Source of the DNA: Endozoicomonas sp. G2_2
GTDB taxonomy: Bacteria; Pseudomonadota; Gammaproteobacteria; Nevskiales; Salinisphaeraceae
Reading direction: 5' to 3'
Assembly (NCBI RefSeq): GCF_017744135.1
Contig: NZ_JAGHQU010000006.1
Span: 62,001 to 126,000 of the forward strand
DNA length: 64,000 nucleotides
The notes below the pieces were generated by a model. It was not told where the DNA came from, did not search any database, and saw only the letters and a list, made by a program, of their open reading frames with translations. Made by a program: the position numbers and the translations under genes. Shown piece by piece: positions 40,318 to 49,248 of this stretch. Within the stretch, counting starts at the first letter, position 1; the number at the start of each line of letters is the position of its first letter.

Positions 40318-40325
40318 AAAGCGCC

Positions 40326-40353
40326 ATAAAAAAAGCCCCGCATCGGGGGCTTA
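40326..40353 (-). terminator. Terminator between tRNA-fMet and rimP
   Basis: On the minus strand AAGCCCC pairs with GGGGCTT around CGATG-C, followed by TTTTTTT. It should end most tRNA-fMet transcripts, with readthrough into rimP-nusA-infB. Confidence 0.8.
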
Positions 40354-40369
40354 GAATCCAACCAAGATG

Positions 40370-40446
40370 TGGTAGCGGGGGCAGGATTCGAACCTGCGAC
40401 CTTCGGGTTATGAGCCCGACGAGCTGCCAGACTGCTCCACCCCGCA
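40370..40446 (-). tRNA. metY: tRNA-fMet (CAT), initiator
   Basis: A 77-nt tRNA with encoded CCA. Anticodon CAT sits in the loop of a stem with three consecutive G-C pairs (GGG/CCC), the A11:U24 D-stem pair is present and positions 1 and 72 do not pair; all are initiator features. Here the end pair is T1:T72 rather than the usual C1:A72. Upstream of rimP-nusA-infB is the normal place of metY. Confidence 0.93.
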
Positions 40447-40460
40447 CCCGATGGCGCGAA

Positions 40461-40489
40461 ACTATAATGACTTGCGACTCACAATGCAA
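40461..40489 (-). promoter_or_regulatory. Promoter of tRNA-fMet
   Basis: On the minus strand TTGCAT (40489-40484) and TATAGT (40466-40461) are 17 bp apart, followed by a GC-rich discriminator (CGCGCC) typical of stringently controlled stable-RNA promoters. The -35 is weak (3 of 6). Confidence 0.55.
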
Positions 40490-40506
40490 GGACTGCGAGT
40501 GATCAT

Positions 40507-40527
40507 TACAGTTTCTGGAAAACTGTA
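40507..40527. promoter_or_regulatory. AT-rich inverted repeat upstream of the tRNA-fMet promoter
   Basis: TACAGTTT (40507-40514) and AAACTGTA (40520-40527) form a perfect 8-bp inverted repeat with a 5-bp gap, 18 bp upstream of the -35 box and 30 bp after the CBS-gene stop. It could be an operator, or a weak terminator of the CBS gene; there is no T-tract. Confidence 0.4.
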
Positions 40528-40557
40528 TTCGTCAGGCCGAAACCGGCGCTTGACGAA

Positions 40558-40956
40558 CTACCTCTGGCGTTCGAATGCCCGGAGTACGTCGCGACGCGTA
40601 AGCATTCCGGCGAGACGCCCATTGAGCATCACCGGCAGCGTTTTCATCGACGAATCCCGGAATATCCGAGCTGCAGCTACTATACTGTCTTCGGCATCCA
40701 CTGTCACGACTTTTTTCGACATCAGTCGTTCGACGGTGCCGGCGCTGTCTTCGTAGTAGCCGGCGTCGAGCGCAATGCCCATCACGTCCTTCTCGGACAG
40801 AAAGCCGATGATGTTGCCGAGCCGATCGATGACCGGCGCGCCCGACACGCCCTTCTCCAGCAACAGGTGCACGGCACGGAGCACATCGGTATCCGGACGG
40901 AAGGTGACGAGCACCTCGCGCATGTACTCCTTGATGACCAGCGACGGGCGTGACAT
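40558..40956 (-). CDS. CBS-domain pair protein
   Basis: A 132-residue protein consisting only of two CBS motifs. The first covers about residues 8-65 (YMREVLVTFRPDTDVLRAV, GVSGAPVIDRLGNIIGFLSEKD) and the second 77-130 (MSKKVVTVDAEDSIVAAARIF, TLPVMLNGRLAGMLTRRDVL). Such stand-alone Bateman modules bind adenine nucleotides and regulate partners. It starts in the nqrM stop (TGATG, 1-bp overlap), so it is tied to the nqr cluster. A role in sensing energy state for Nqr is only a guess. Confidence 0.9.
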   Translation of the reverse strand: MSRPSLVIKEYMREVLVTFRPDTDVLRAVHLLLEKGVSGAPVIDRLGNIIGFLSEKDVMGIALDAGYYEDSAGTVERLMSKKVVTVDAEDSIVAAARIFRDSSMKTLPVMLNGRLAGMLTRRDVLRAFERQR

Positions 40957-41144
40957 CAGGACGTTTCAGCCTTGTCGGTCGTCGGGCAATTGCCGCCCTT
41001 GCTGCAGGCGCAATCGCCACCGCCCACGCCGCCGCAACTGCCCTTGATCTCGCGGCCGGTCACCATGACGCCGACAGCCATGCCGGCCACGACCAGGGCC
41101 ATGACGCCGAATGCGACCAGGGTAAGAATCAGTAGCTGTGTCAT
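40956..41144 (-). CDS. nqrM: Na+-NQR maturation protein NqrM
   Basis: A 62-residue single-pass membrane protein. One N-terminal hydrophobic segment (residues 3-28) is followed by IKGSCGG and a Cys-rich tail (DCACSKGGNC), the NqrM pattern. NqrM is required to deliver iron for the Fe centre between NqrD and NqrE. Its ATG overlaps the apbE TGA (ATGA), and apbE-nqrM after nqrF is the conserved order. Confidence 0.9.
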   Translation of the reverse strand: MTQLLILTLVAFGVMALVVAGMAVGVMVTGREIKGSCGGVGGGDCACSKGGNCPTTDKAETS

Positions 41145-42217
41145 TTCGCCTCCTTAAGATAAGGCTCGAAGGCTTTCGAATAGCTCTCAGTATACGCCTG
41201 TGCCGTGCCACTCACGAACAACGCCGCGATGTCGTGCGCATCGGCATAGCGGCGCCCCGCGTCTGCGCCCATGACGAGCAGAGCGGTGGCCATCGCATCG
41301 GCAGTCATCGCGTCGTCGGCCACTACCGTCACCGAACGCAGATCGTGGGCAACCGGCCGGCCCGTACGCGGGTCGATGGTGTGCGAAAAGCGACGACCAT
41401 CGATTTCGAAGAAGTCGCGATAATCGCCGGAGGTGGTCATGCCGGCGTTGGCGAGCCCGACCACGCGCTCGATCTCGCGCGTGCCGGCCTCCGGTTTCTC
41501 CACGCCGATGCGCCACGGTGTACTCCCCTGCTTGTTCCCGCGGGCATAGAGCTCGCCGCCGAACTCGACCAGATAACGCCGCGCGCCCATGTCGTTCAGG
41601 CGCTGCGACAACTGGTCCACCGTGTAACCCTGCGCGAGGCCCGCGAGATCAAGGGTGACCTGCGCTGCCTTCTTGCGTAATGCCGGCGGCTGATCGCGCA
41701 CCTCGATCATGCCGATGCCGGTACGCTCGCGCGCGGCCGCCAGCTCATCGGTGGTGGGTAGTCTCGTGGGCTGCTCGGCGTCTGCGCCGAACCCCCACAC
41801 CTGAAGAATCGGCCCCAGTGTTACGTCGAACGCGCCATTGGTATCGCGACCTATGCCGAGCGCCTCGCGCGTGAGCCCGGCCAGCTCTGGCGAAACCGGC
41901 ACCCATTCGCCTGCGGGCGCCGCGTTGAAGCGCGCCACTTCCGAATCGTCGCGCCACGTGGACATCTGGGCGTCGATGCGCTCGATGACCTGCGTCATCG
42001 CGCCTTCCAGCGCGCTTCGATTCATTTCGGACGGGGGATTCATGACCGTGACGCTGTAGGTCGTGCCCTGCGCCGGCCCGCTTACACGGACCGGATCACG
42101 CGCGTCCTCGCAAGCCGTGAGCAGGCCGATCAGGGCCAGCAGCAGCATCCAGAACGCGAAGCGCGCCGGGGCCGCGCGCGCCACCTGTGCAGTCATCGGG
42201 TATGTGCTCGGGCTCAT
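41141..42217 (-). CDS. apbE: FAD:protein FMN transferase
   Basis: A periplasmic lipoprotein-type flavin transferase that attaches FMN covalently to Thr residues of NqrB and NqrC. A hydrophobic leader with the lipobox LLTAC ends about residue 36 from this start. Core motifs are GTTYSVTV, MSTWRDDSEVARFN, ALGIGRDTNGAFDVTLGP, LDLAGLAQGYTVDQL and HTIDPRTGRPV; the Asp/Thr near DDAMTADAMATALLVMG bind the metal. About 358 residues. The exact start is uncertain: ATGs at 42226, 42217 and 42196 are all possible and none has a strong Shine-Dalgarno. An intrinsic terminator lies between nqrF and this gene. Confidence 0.93.
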   Translation of the reverse strand: MSPSTYPMTAQVARAAPARFAFWMLLLALIGLLTACEDARDPVRVSGPAQGTTYSVTVMNPPSEMNRSALEGAMTQVIERIDAQMSTWRDDSEVARFNAAPAGEWVPVSPELAGLTREALGIGRDTNGAFDVTLGPILQVWGFGADAEQPTRLPTTDELAAARERTGIGMIEVRDQPPALRKKAAQVTLDLAGLAQGYTVDQLSQRLNDMGARRYLVEFGGELYARGNKQGSTPWRIGVEKPEAGTREIERVVGLANAGMTTSGDYRDFFEIDGRRFSHTIDPRTGRPVAHDLRSVTVVADDAMTADAMATALLVMGADAGRRYADAHDIAALFVSGTAQAYTESYSKAFEPYLKEAK

Positions 42218-42267
42218 GGCTTGCATTCTGTCACGACATCCCATCACGGCGTTGCGCTCACGCAACG

Positions 42268-42302
42268 AAAAAGCCCCGCGCTGCCATGGGCGGACGCAGG
42301 GC
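42268..42302 (-). terminator. Terminator between nqrF and apbE
   Basis: On the minus strand GCCCTGCG (42302-42295) pairs with CGCGGGGC (42280-42273), one G-U pair, over a 14-nt loop, followed by TTTTT (42272-42268). It may reduce apbE-nqrM-CBS expression relative to nqrA-F. Confidence 0.65.
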
Positions 42303-42325
42303 CGAGCAGCCAGTTTCCGACGCGT

Positions 42326-43555
42326 TCAGCCGCCGAAATCGTCCAGCATGATGTTTTCGGGCTCGACGCCCAGATCCTCGAGCATGTTGATCACCGACGC
42401 ATTCATGATCGGCGGGCCGCAGAGATAGTACTCGCAGTCTTCCGGGGCCGGATGATCCTTGAGATAGCGCTCGTAGAGCACGTTATGGATGAACCCGGTC
42501 TCGCCTTCCCACTCGTCCTCTTCCTTTGCGTCGGAAAGAGCGACCGTCCACTCGAAGTTGTCGTTCTCTGCCGCGAGCGTGTCGAAGTCGTTCACGTAGA
42601 ACATTTCGCGCCGGGAGCGTGCGCCGTACCAGAACGTCATCTTGCGGTCGGTCTTGATCCGCCCGAGCTGGTCGAAGATGTGCGAGCGCATGGGCGCCAT
42701 ACCCGCGCCGCCGCCGACGAAGACCATCTCGGCATTGGTGTCCTTGGCAAAGAACTCGCCGAACGGCCCGGAAATGAGCACCTCGTCGCCCGGTTTGAGG
42801 CCGAAGATATAGGAACTCATCTCGCCGGGTTTGACATCCGGGTTACGCGGCGGCGGCGTCGCGATCCGGACGTTGAGCATGATGATGCCCTCTTCTTCCG
42901 GATAGTTCGCCATCGAGTAAGCGCGGGTCACGGTTTCGTCGACCTTGGAAACGTAGCGCCAGAGGTTATGGGTATCCCAATCCTCGTGGAAGCGCTCGTC
43001 GATAGCGTAGTCCTTGTAGGCCACCTCGTGCGGCGGGCAGCTGATCTGGATATAACCACCGGCACGAAAGTTCACGTGCTCGCCCGCGGGCAGTTCGAGG
43101 ACCAGTTCCTTGATGAAGGTCGCGACGTTATCGTTCGAGCGGACCTTGCACTTCCACTGCTTGACGCCGAAGACCTCTTCCGGAACCTTGATCTTCATGT
43201 CCTGCTTGACGGTGACCTGGCAGGACAGACGATCGCCCTCACGGGCTTCGCGCTTGTTGATGTGGGTCTCTTCCGTGGGCAGGATCGACCCGCCGCCTTC
43301 AAGCACCTTGACCTTGCACTGCGCACAGGTGCCGCCACCACCGCAGGCCGACGACACGTAGAGCTTGGAATCCGCCAGGGCGCCGAGCAGCTTCGCGCCG
43401 ACCGGGGCCTTGATCGTCTTCTCGCCGTTGATTTCGATATTGACGTTGCCGGTCGCGACCAGACGCGACTTGGCAATCAGGATCACCGCGACGAGGAACA
43501 ACACGACGCCGGTGAACACGCCGACACCGAGACTGATTTGCGCTACTTCACCCAT
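42326..43555 (-). CDS. nqrF: Na+-translocating NADH:quinone reductase subunit F
   Basis: A 409-residue subunit that takes electrons from NADH. An N-terminal membrane anchor (about residues 3-25), a 2Fe-2S ferredoxin domain with [14 protein letters not shown] and a downstream Cys (SCQVTV), FAD-binding [11 protein letters not shown] and NADH-binding [14 protein letters not shown] and [12 protein letters not shown] are all present. It ends with the typical [10 protein letters not shown]. It is 29 bp downstream of nqrE. Confidence 0.98.
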   Translation of the reverse strand: MGEVAQISLGVGVFTGVVLFLVAVILIAKSRLVATGNVNIEINGEKTIKAPVGAKLLGALADSKLYVSSACGGGGTCAQCKVKVLEGGGSILPTEETHINKREAREGDRLSCQVTVKQDMKIKVPEEVFGVKQWKCKVRSNDNVATFIKELVLELPAGEHVNFRAGGYIQISCPPHEVAYKDYAIDERFHEDWDTHNLWRYVSKVDETVTRAYSMANYPEEEGIIMLNVRIATPPPRNPDVKPGEMSSYIFGLKPGDEVLISGPFGEFFAKDTNAEMVFVGGGAGMAPMRSHIFDQLGRIKTDRKMTFWYGARSRREMFYVNDFDTLAAENDNFEWTVALSDAKEEDEWEGETGFIHNVLYERYLKDHPAPEDCEYYLCGPPIMNASVINMLEDLGVEPENIMLDDFGG

Positions 43556-43584
43556 GGGTTCTCACGTTCTCCGAAGCGGCGTAT

Positions 43585-44193
43585 CTAGAGCTGGATGCCG
43601 GAAAAGGCCATGAAGCCCAGCGACATGAGCCCGACCGTGATGAAGGTAATGCCGAGCCCCTGCAGGCCGTCCGGCACATCGGAATACTTCAGCTTCTCGC
43701 GCACACCCGCAAGCGCCGCGATGGCCAGCGCCCAGCCGATACCACTGCCGAAGCCGTAGGTCAGACTCTCGCCGAAACCGTAGTCGCGCTCAACCATGAA
43801 CAGCGAACCGCCCATGATCGCGCAGTTCACCGTGATCAGCGGCAGGAACACGCCGAGGGCGGCGTAGAGCGCGGGCATGAACCGGTCCAGAAACATCTCC
43901 AGGATCTGCACCATCGCCGCGATCACGCCGATGTAGCTGATCAGCCCGAGAAAGCTCAGGTCGACGTTGGGCAGGCCGGCCCAGCCGAGCGCGCCTTCCT
44001 TGAGCAGAAACTGATAGATCAGGTTGTTGACCGGTACGGTCAGGCCCTGCACCACGATCACGGCCACGCCCAGGCCAATGGCCGTCGAGATCTTCTTCGA
44101 CAGCGCCAGAAACGTGCACATACCGAGAAAGAAGGCGAGCGCCAGATTCTCGATGAAGATCGATTTGATCAGGATGCTGAGATAGTCTTCCAC
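43585..44193 (-). CDS. nqrE: Na+-translocating NADH:quinone reductase subunit E
   Basis: A 202-residue integral membrane subunit with six predicted segments. Conserved half-motifs with Cys are visible ([14 protein letters not shown] and [14 protein letters not shown]); NqrD and NqrE each supply Cys pairs to the intramembrane iron centre. The start is a GTG at 44193 with GAGGA about 9 bp upstream. Rnf subunit RnfA is a homologue, but the nqr context is clear. Confidence 0.97.
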   Translation of the reverse strand: MEDYLSILIKSIFIENLALAFFLGMCTFLALSKKISTAIGLGVAVIVVQGLTVPVNNLIYQFLLKEGALGWAGLPNVDLSFLGLISYIGVIAAMVQILEMFLDRFMPALYAALGVFLPLITVNCAIMGGSLFMVERDYGFGESLTYGFGSGIGWALAIAALAGVREKLKYSDVPDGLQGLGITFITVGLMSLGFMAFSGIQL

Positions 44194-44215
44194 GTCGAAC
44201 GTCCTCGGCTATCCG

Positions 44216-44881
44216 TTAGACCACTTCGGTGCGGTGCACCTGGTGAATCTGGTACTCGGCTTCCTCGACCTGATCCTGCTTCCAGCTGCGCAGGCCCCAG
44301 ATCAGAAAACCGATGATGAAGAACGCACTCGGTGGCAGCAGCATGATGCCGACCGGCACGTACCAGCCGCCCGCGCTGGCCAGCGGCAGGATCTGGTAAC
44401 CGAGCAGCGACCCGGCACCGAACAGTTCCCGAACGACACCAACGAGAATCAGAATCAGGCTGTAGCCGAGACCGTTACCGATGCCGTCCAGAAACGCCAG
44501 ACCCGGCGGCTCCTTCATGGCAAACGCCTCGGCGCGCCCCATCACGATGCAGTTGGTGATGATGAGCCCCACGAATACCGACATCGATTTCGCCAGATCG
44601 TAGGCGAACGCCTTGAGCAACTGATCCACCACGATTACCAGCGACGCGATGATGGTCATCTGGACGATGATTCGAATGCTCGACGGGATATGGTTACGGA
44701 TCAGGCTGATCGAGAAGTTCGAGCAGGCCGTCACGGCAGTCAGGGCGATAGACATGAGCAGCGCGGTGGCGACCTGGTTGGTCACCGCCAGCGCACTGCA
44801 AATACCCAGAATCTGGAGTGCAATCGGGTTGTTGTTGACCAAGGGCTCGGTCAACACCTTCATTGCCTGGCTCTGTGCCAT
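44216..44881 (-). CDS. nqrD: Na+-translocating NADH:quinone reductase subunit D
   Basis: A 221-residue membrane subunit homologous to RnfE. Conserved [10 protein letters not shown] and [17 protein letters not shown] carry the Cys residues that bind the Fe centre with NqrE. The ATG at 44881 is preceded at 9 bp by GGAGG, which lies inside the terminal repeat of element B. Normally nqrC and nqrD are nearly contiguous; here 291 bp separate them. Confidence 0.97.
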   Translation of the reverse strand: MAQSQAMKVLTEPLVNNNPIALQILGICSALAVTNQVATALLMSIALTAVTACSNFSISLIRNHIPSSIRIIVQMTIIASLVIVVDQLLKAFAYDLAKSMSVFVGLIITNCIVMGRAEAFAMKEPPGLAFLDGIGNGLGYSLILILVGVVRELFGAGSLLGYQILPLASAGGWYVPVGIMLLPPSAFFIIGFLIWGLRSWKQDQVEEAEYQIHQVHRTEVV

Positions 44882-44886
44882 GTTAC

Positions 44887-45175
44887 GAAACCTCCGACCC
44901 GGTTATCCGCGGATCGCGTTTGAGTCCCCCGAAGGGATAGATGCAAGACACACTGCGCAGCGTCGTAGTTACTCTACGGCCACGCCGTGCAACGCCGCAG
45001 CTGCCCTTTCGGGGCCAAACCATTTCGCTGCTCGCGAAAAGGCCGGGCTTCAGCGCGCCCCTGAGCTGCGTCATTCGTCGTTCATGTGCGCGATGCACAT
45101 TACTCTCCTTATTCCTCGCCAGTCGCGCGCTGAAGACGCCGGCGCGACCGTGCATAACCGGGTCGAAAATTTCTA
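44887..45175. repeat. Compound palindromic repeat element B (about 289 bp) between nqrC and nqrD
   Basis: Terminal inverted repeats at 44887-44906 and 45154-45173 share 17 of 20 positions (core CGACCCGGTTAT perfect). Inside are a small hairpin CGTAG/CTACG (44964-44968, 44974-44978), the block GCAACGCCGCAG (44989-45000) also found in element A, and a perfect 11-bp pair CTTCAGCGCGC (45048-45058, 45125-45135). No credible gene is encoded. The layout TGCAAG, about 45 nt, GCAACGCCGCAG is shared with element A. Confidence 0.8.
44891..44895 (-). promoter_or_regulatory. nqrD: nqrD ribosome-binding site inside element B
   Basis: GGAGG on the minus strand, 9 bp before the nqrD ATG. Three of the bases by which the two terminal repeats of element B differ create this site; the partner repeat reads GAAAA there. 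Confidence 0.8.
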
Positions 45176-45982
45176 CCCCTCGGCGGAGAGGTTGCCGCTA
45201 CGAATTTTCTTCAGAAAAGGCTCGAAACCGTTCGCGCCCAGCCAGTAGTGGATCGTGTTGGATACGCCGCGGCTGGTCAGCGTCGCACCGGACAGGCCGT
45301 CGACCTTGTACTCGGCGTTTGCGGTATTGGCACCCACACTACCCTTGATCACGCTCAGCTGCACTTCGCCGTCGTCGCCATAGACCTTCTTGCCTTCCCA
45401 CTTGGCGCGCCACCGCGGGTTCTCGACTTCGGCACCAAGACCCGGGGTTTCGCCCTGCTCGTAGTACTTGATCCCTTCAACCGTATTGGCATCCGGTTTG
45501 AGCGCGAGAAAGCCGTACATTGTGGACCAGAGCCCATAGCCGTGAACCGGCAGTACGATCGTTTTCAACTCGCCCTGCTCGTCGTTGACGAGATAGACCT
45601 CGGCGAATTTGGACCGACGCTTGATGTCGGCAAGATCCTCGCGCGGTGCGATCTTGATGCTCTGCTCGGGGTCGGACGCGGCGTCACGCTGATCAAAACC
45701 GGAGGCTTCCAGGTCCTCGGCATACTCGCCGGTCGACAGATCGACCACGCGGCTCTCGATACGATCGTTGAACACCTCGTTGACGTCGACATCCGGTCCG
45801 CTGGGCAAGCCGGCGACTTCGAGAATGTTGCTGCGACGATCTGCCTTGGCGTTGACCGTCTGCATCGGCTTCAGGAAGGTGGCCGCGGACGCCACGAGCA
45901 CGGAGCAAACCAGGCACACCGCCAGCGCCACCACCACGATGTAGCCGACACCGTCTCGGGAAAAACCTACGATTCCTACCAT
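45173..45982 (-). CDS. nqrC: Na+-translocating NADH:quinone reductase subunit C
   Basis: A 269-residue subunit with one N-terminal membrane helix (about residues 11-33) and a periplasmic FMN-binding domain. The flavinylation motif SGATLT lies in VDGLSGATLTSRGV (about residue 240); the Thr is the covalent FMN site. The gene starts 3 bp after nqrB. Its stop codon coincides with the end of element B. Confidence 0.97.
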   Translation of the reverse strand: MVGIVGFSRDGVGYIVVVALAVCLVCSVLVASAATFLKPMQTVNAKADRRSNILEVAGLPSGPDVDVNEVFNDRIESRVVDLSTGEYAEDLEASGFDQRDAASDPEQSIKIAPREDLADIKRRSKFAEVYLVNDEQGELKTIVLPVHGYGLWSTMYGFLALKPDANTVEGIKYYEQGETPGLGAEVENPRWRAKWEGKKVYGDDGEVQLSVIKGSVGANTANAEYKVDGLSGATLTSRGVSNTIHYWLGANGFEPFLKKIRSGNLSAEG

Positions 45983-45985
45983 GAT

Positions 45986-47251
45986 CTACTCCGCGGGCAC
46001 CGCGTCGGCGTCATCGGCAACATCGCCGCGCGCACCGTTGACTGCCGCCAGCCGTTTCTGACGCCGTCGAACATTGGCCTGCACGACAAAGTAGTCGATC
46101 AGCGGCGCGAAGATGTTGGCGAACAGGATCGCCAGCATGATGCCTTCCGGGAACGCCGGGTTCACGACCCGCACCAGCCCAGTCATCACGCCGATGAGCG
46201 CACCGTAGATCAGCCGGCCCTTGTTGGTCATGGCGGCACTGACCGGATCGGTGGCCATGAACACGGCACCAAAGGCGAACCCGCCGATGACCAGATGCCA
46301 GTACCACGGCATCGCGAACATCGGGTTGTTCTCGCTGCCGATCAGATTGAACAGCAACGTCGTAGCGATGAGACCGCCCACGCAGCCCGCCATGATGCGC
46401 CAGGAGGCGACGCGCGTGTAGAGCAGGAACGACGCGCCAAGCAGGATGGCTAGCGTGGAGGTTGAACCCAGCGAACCCTGAATACCGCCGGCAAACGCAT
46501 CCCACCAGGTCAACTGACTGGTGATCGCGCTCATGCCGTCACTCGCACCCAGGCCCAACGGCGTCGCGGCGGACCAGCCGTCAACGGCCGTCCACACGCT
46601 GTCGCCCGACATATAGGCCGGAAATGCGAAGAACAGGAACGCGCGCCCGGTCAACGCCGGATTGAGAAAGTTCTTGCCGGTGCCGCCGAAGACTTCCTTG
46701 CCCACGACGATGCCGAAGGTAATGCCGAGCGCGGCTTGCCAGAGCGGAATCGCCGGCGGCAGGGTCAAGGTGTAGAGAATCGAGGTGGCGAAGAAGCCCT
46801 CGTTGATTTCGTGGTTGCGCACGGCCGCGAACAGCACTTCCCACAACCCGCCGACCAGGAAAGTCACGAAATAAACCGGGGCGAAATACCAGAAACCAAA
46901 GACGAAATTGTCCCAGAAACTGTCCGGATCGTGTCCCACGCCGAGCAGGTGCAGCGGCATTTGCCGCCAGTTGTCGACGGTGTCGATACCCATCTGCGCC
47001 ATGGCGGCATTCGCCTGGAACCCGGTGTTCCAGCAGGCCATGAAGATACAGGGGAACGTCGCGAGCCAGACGTAGATCATCACCCGCTTGAGGTCGATGC
47101 CGTCACGCACATGCGGCGCGGTGCGGGTCGTGTCGCCCGGCGAATAGAGGAACGTATCCACCATTTCGTAAACGGCATAGAACCGTTCCAGCCGTCCGCC
47201 CTTGGCGAACAGCGGGTGCATTCGATCCAGCGTTTCTCTCAAGCCGGCCAT
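45986..47251 (-). CDS. nqrB: Na+-translocating NADH:quinone reductase subunit B
   Basis: A 421-residue polytopic subunit forming the sodium channel. It begins MAGLRETLDRMHPLFAKGG and carries the covalent-FMN Thr in DGWSAATPLG (about residue 226; canonical S-G-A-T appears as S-A-A-T). GKNFLNPALTGRAFLFFAFP and FMATDPVSAAMTNKGR are family blocks. The ATG at 47251 lies one base after the nqrA TGA. The open frame extends upstream in the nqrA region without homology. Confidence 0.97.
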   Translation of the reverse strand: MAGLRETLDRMHPLFAKGGRLERFYAVYEMVDTFLYSPGDTTRTAPHVRDGIDLKRVMIYVWLATFPCIFMACWNTGFQANAAMAQMGIDTVDNWRQMPLHLLGVGHDPDSFWDNFVFGFWYFAPVYFVTFLVGGLWEVLFAAVRNHEINEGFFATSILYTLTLPPAIPLWQAALGITFGIVVGKEVFGGTGKNFLNPALTGRAFLFFAFPAYMSGDSVWTAVDGWSAATPLGLGASDGMSAITSQLTWWDAFAGGIQGSLGSTSTLAILLGASFLLYTRVASWRIMAGCVGGLIATTLLFNLIGSENNPMFAMPWYWHLVIGGFAFGAVFMATDPVSAAMTNKGRLIYGALIGVMTGLVRVVNPAFPEGIMLAILFANIFAPLIDYFVVQANVRRRQKRLAAVNGARGDVADDADAVPAE

Positions 47252-47252
47252 G

Positions 47253-48736
<1,484 letters not shown>

Positions 48737-48758
48737 ATGATCGTGGACCAGCGCCCGC

Positions 48759-49223
48759 CTATTCGGGCACTTGCGCGCTGGTATCGGCCTCGTCGGCGTT
48801 ATCGCCGGCGCTGCCTTCTGACTGTTGCGCCCCCGACTGCTCGGGCGCTGCATCCTGACTCCGGGCCTGACCGCTGTCGCCGGTCACGGCTTCATCACCG
48901 GCCACCCCGTTATTGTTGCCGTCGGACAACAACGACGAGCCGGGGGCCTGCTGCTGGACCTGATCGGTCACACTGCCCGTGGGCGTGCTTGCGCCATTGA
49001 TCAGATACGCCAGCGTCAGGCTGATAGCAAAGAATACCGTGGCAAGCGCCGCGGTTGCGCGGGTCATGAAATTAGCGGAGCCCTTGGCCCCGAAAACCGT
49101 GCCCGATGCGCCGCTACCGAAAGCGGCGCCTGCGTCTGCGCCCTTGCCGTGCTGCACAAGGATAAGCCCTACGAGAGCCAATGCAACAACGACCTGGACG
49201 ATGACCAGTATTGTATAAACCAT
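48759..49223 (-). CDS. secG: Protein translocase subunit SecG
   Basis: A 154-residue SecYEG subunit with two membrane helices (about residues 2-22 and 52-73). The conserved LILVQHGKGADAGAAFGSGASGTVFG block (parts at 22-47) and FMTRATAALATVFF are diagnostic. The C-terminal tail after residue 80 is long and acidic (Gln, Ser, Asp, Glu), about 40 residues longer than in E. coli. Start ATG at 49223 with a weak AGG upstream. 22 bp before tRNA-Leu. Confidence 0.95.
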   Translation of the reverse strand: MVYTILVIVQVVVALALVGLILVQHGKGADAGAAFGSGASGTVFGAKGSANFMTRATAALATVFFAISLTLAYLINGASTPTGSVTDQVQQQAPGSSLLSDGNNNGVAGDEAVTGDSGQARSQDAAPEQSGAQQSEGSAGDNADEADTSAQVPE

Positions 49224-49248
49224 GCCAGAGCCTGTGAACGCCGCGAGC

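Noticed and set aside
40447-40557. Phage-type attachment-site duplication for insertion of the nqr cluster at tRNA-Leu
   Set aside because: The tRNA-Leu 3' end is not repeated at the other side of the cluster, and no integrase gene is present.
44883-45155. Small protein encoded within element B
   Set aside because: The 90-codon frame runs through the terminal repeats and hairpins, has atypical composition and no ribosome-binding site; it is a by-product of the repeat.
42326-47251. Rnf complex instead of Nqr
   Set aside because: Several subunits are homologous, but NqrA, NqrB with covalent FMN Thr, and NqrF with ferredoxin and FAD domains, followed by apbE-nqrM, identify Nqr.
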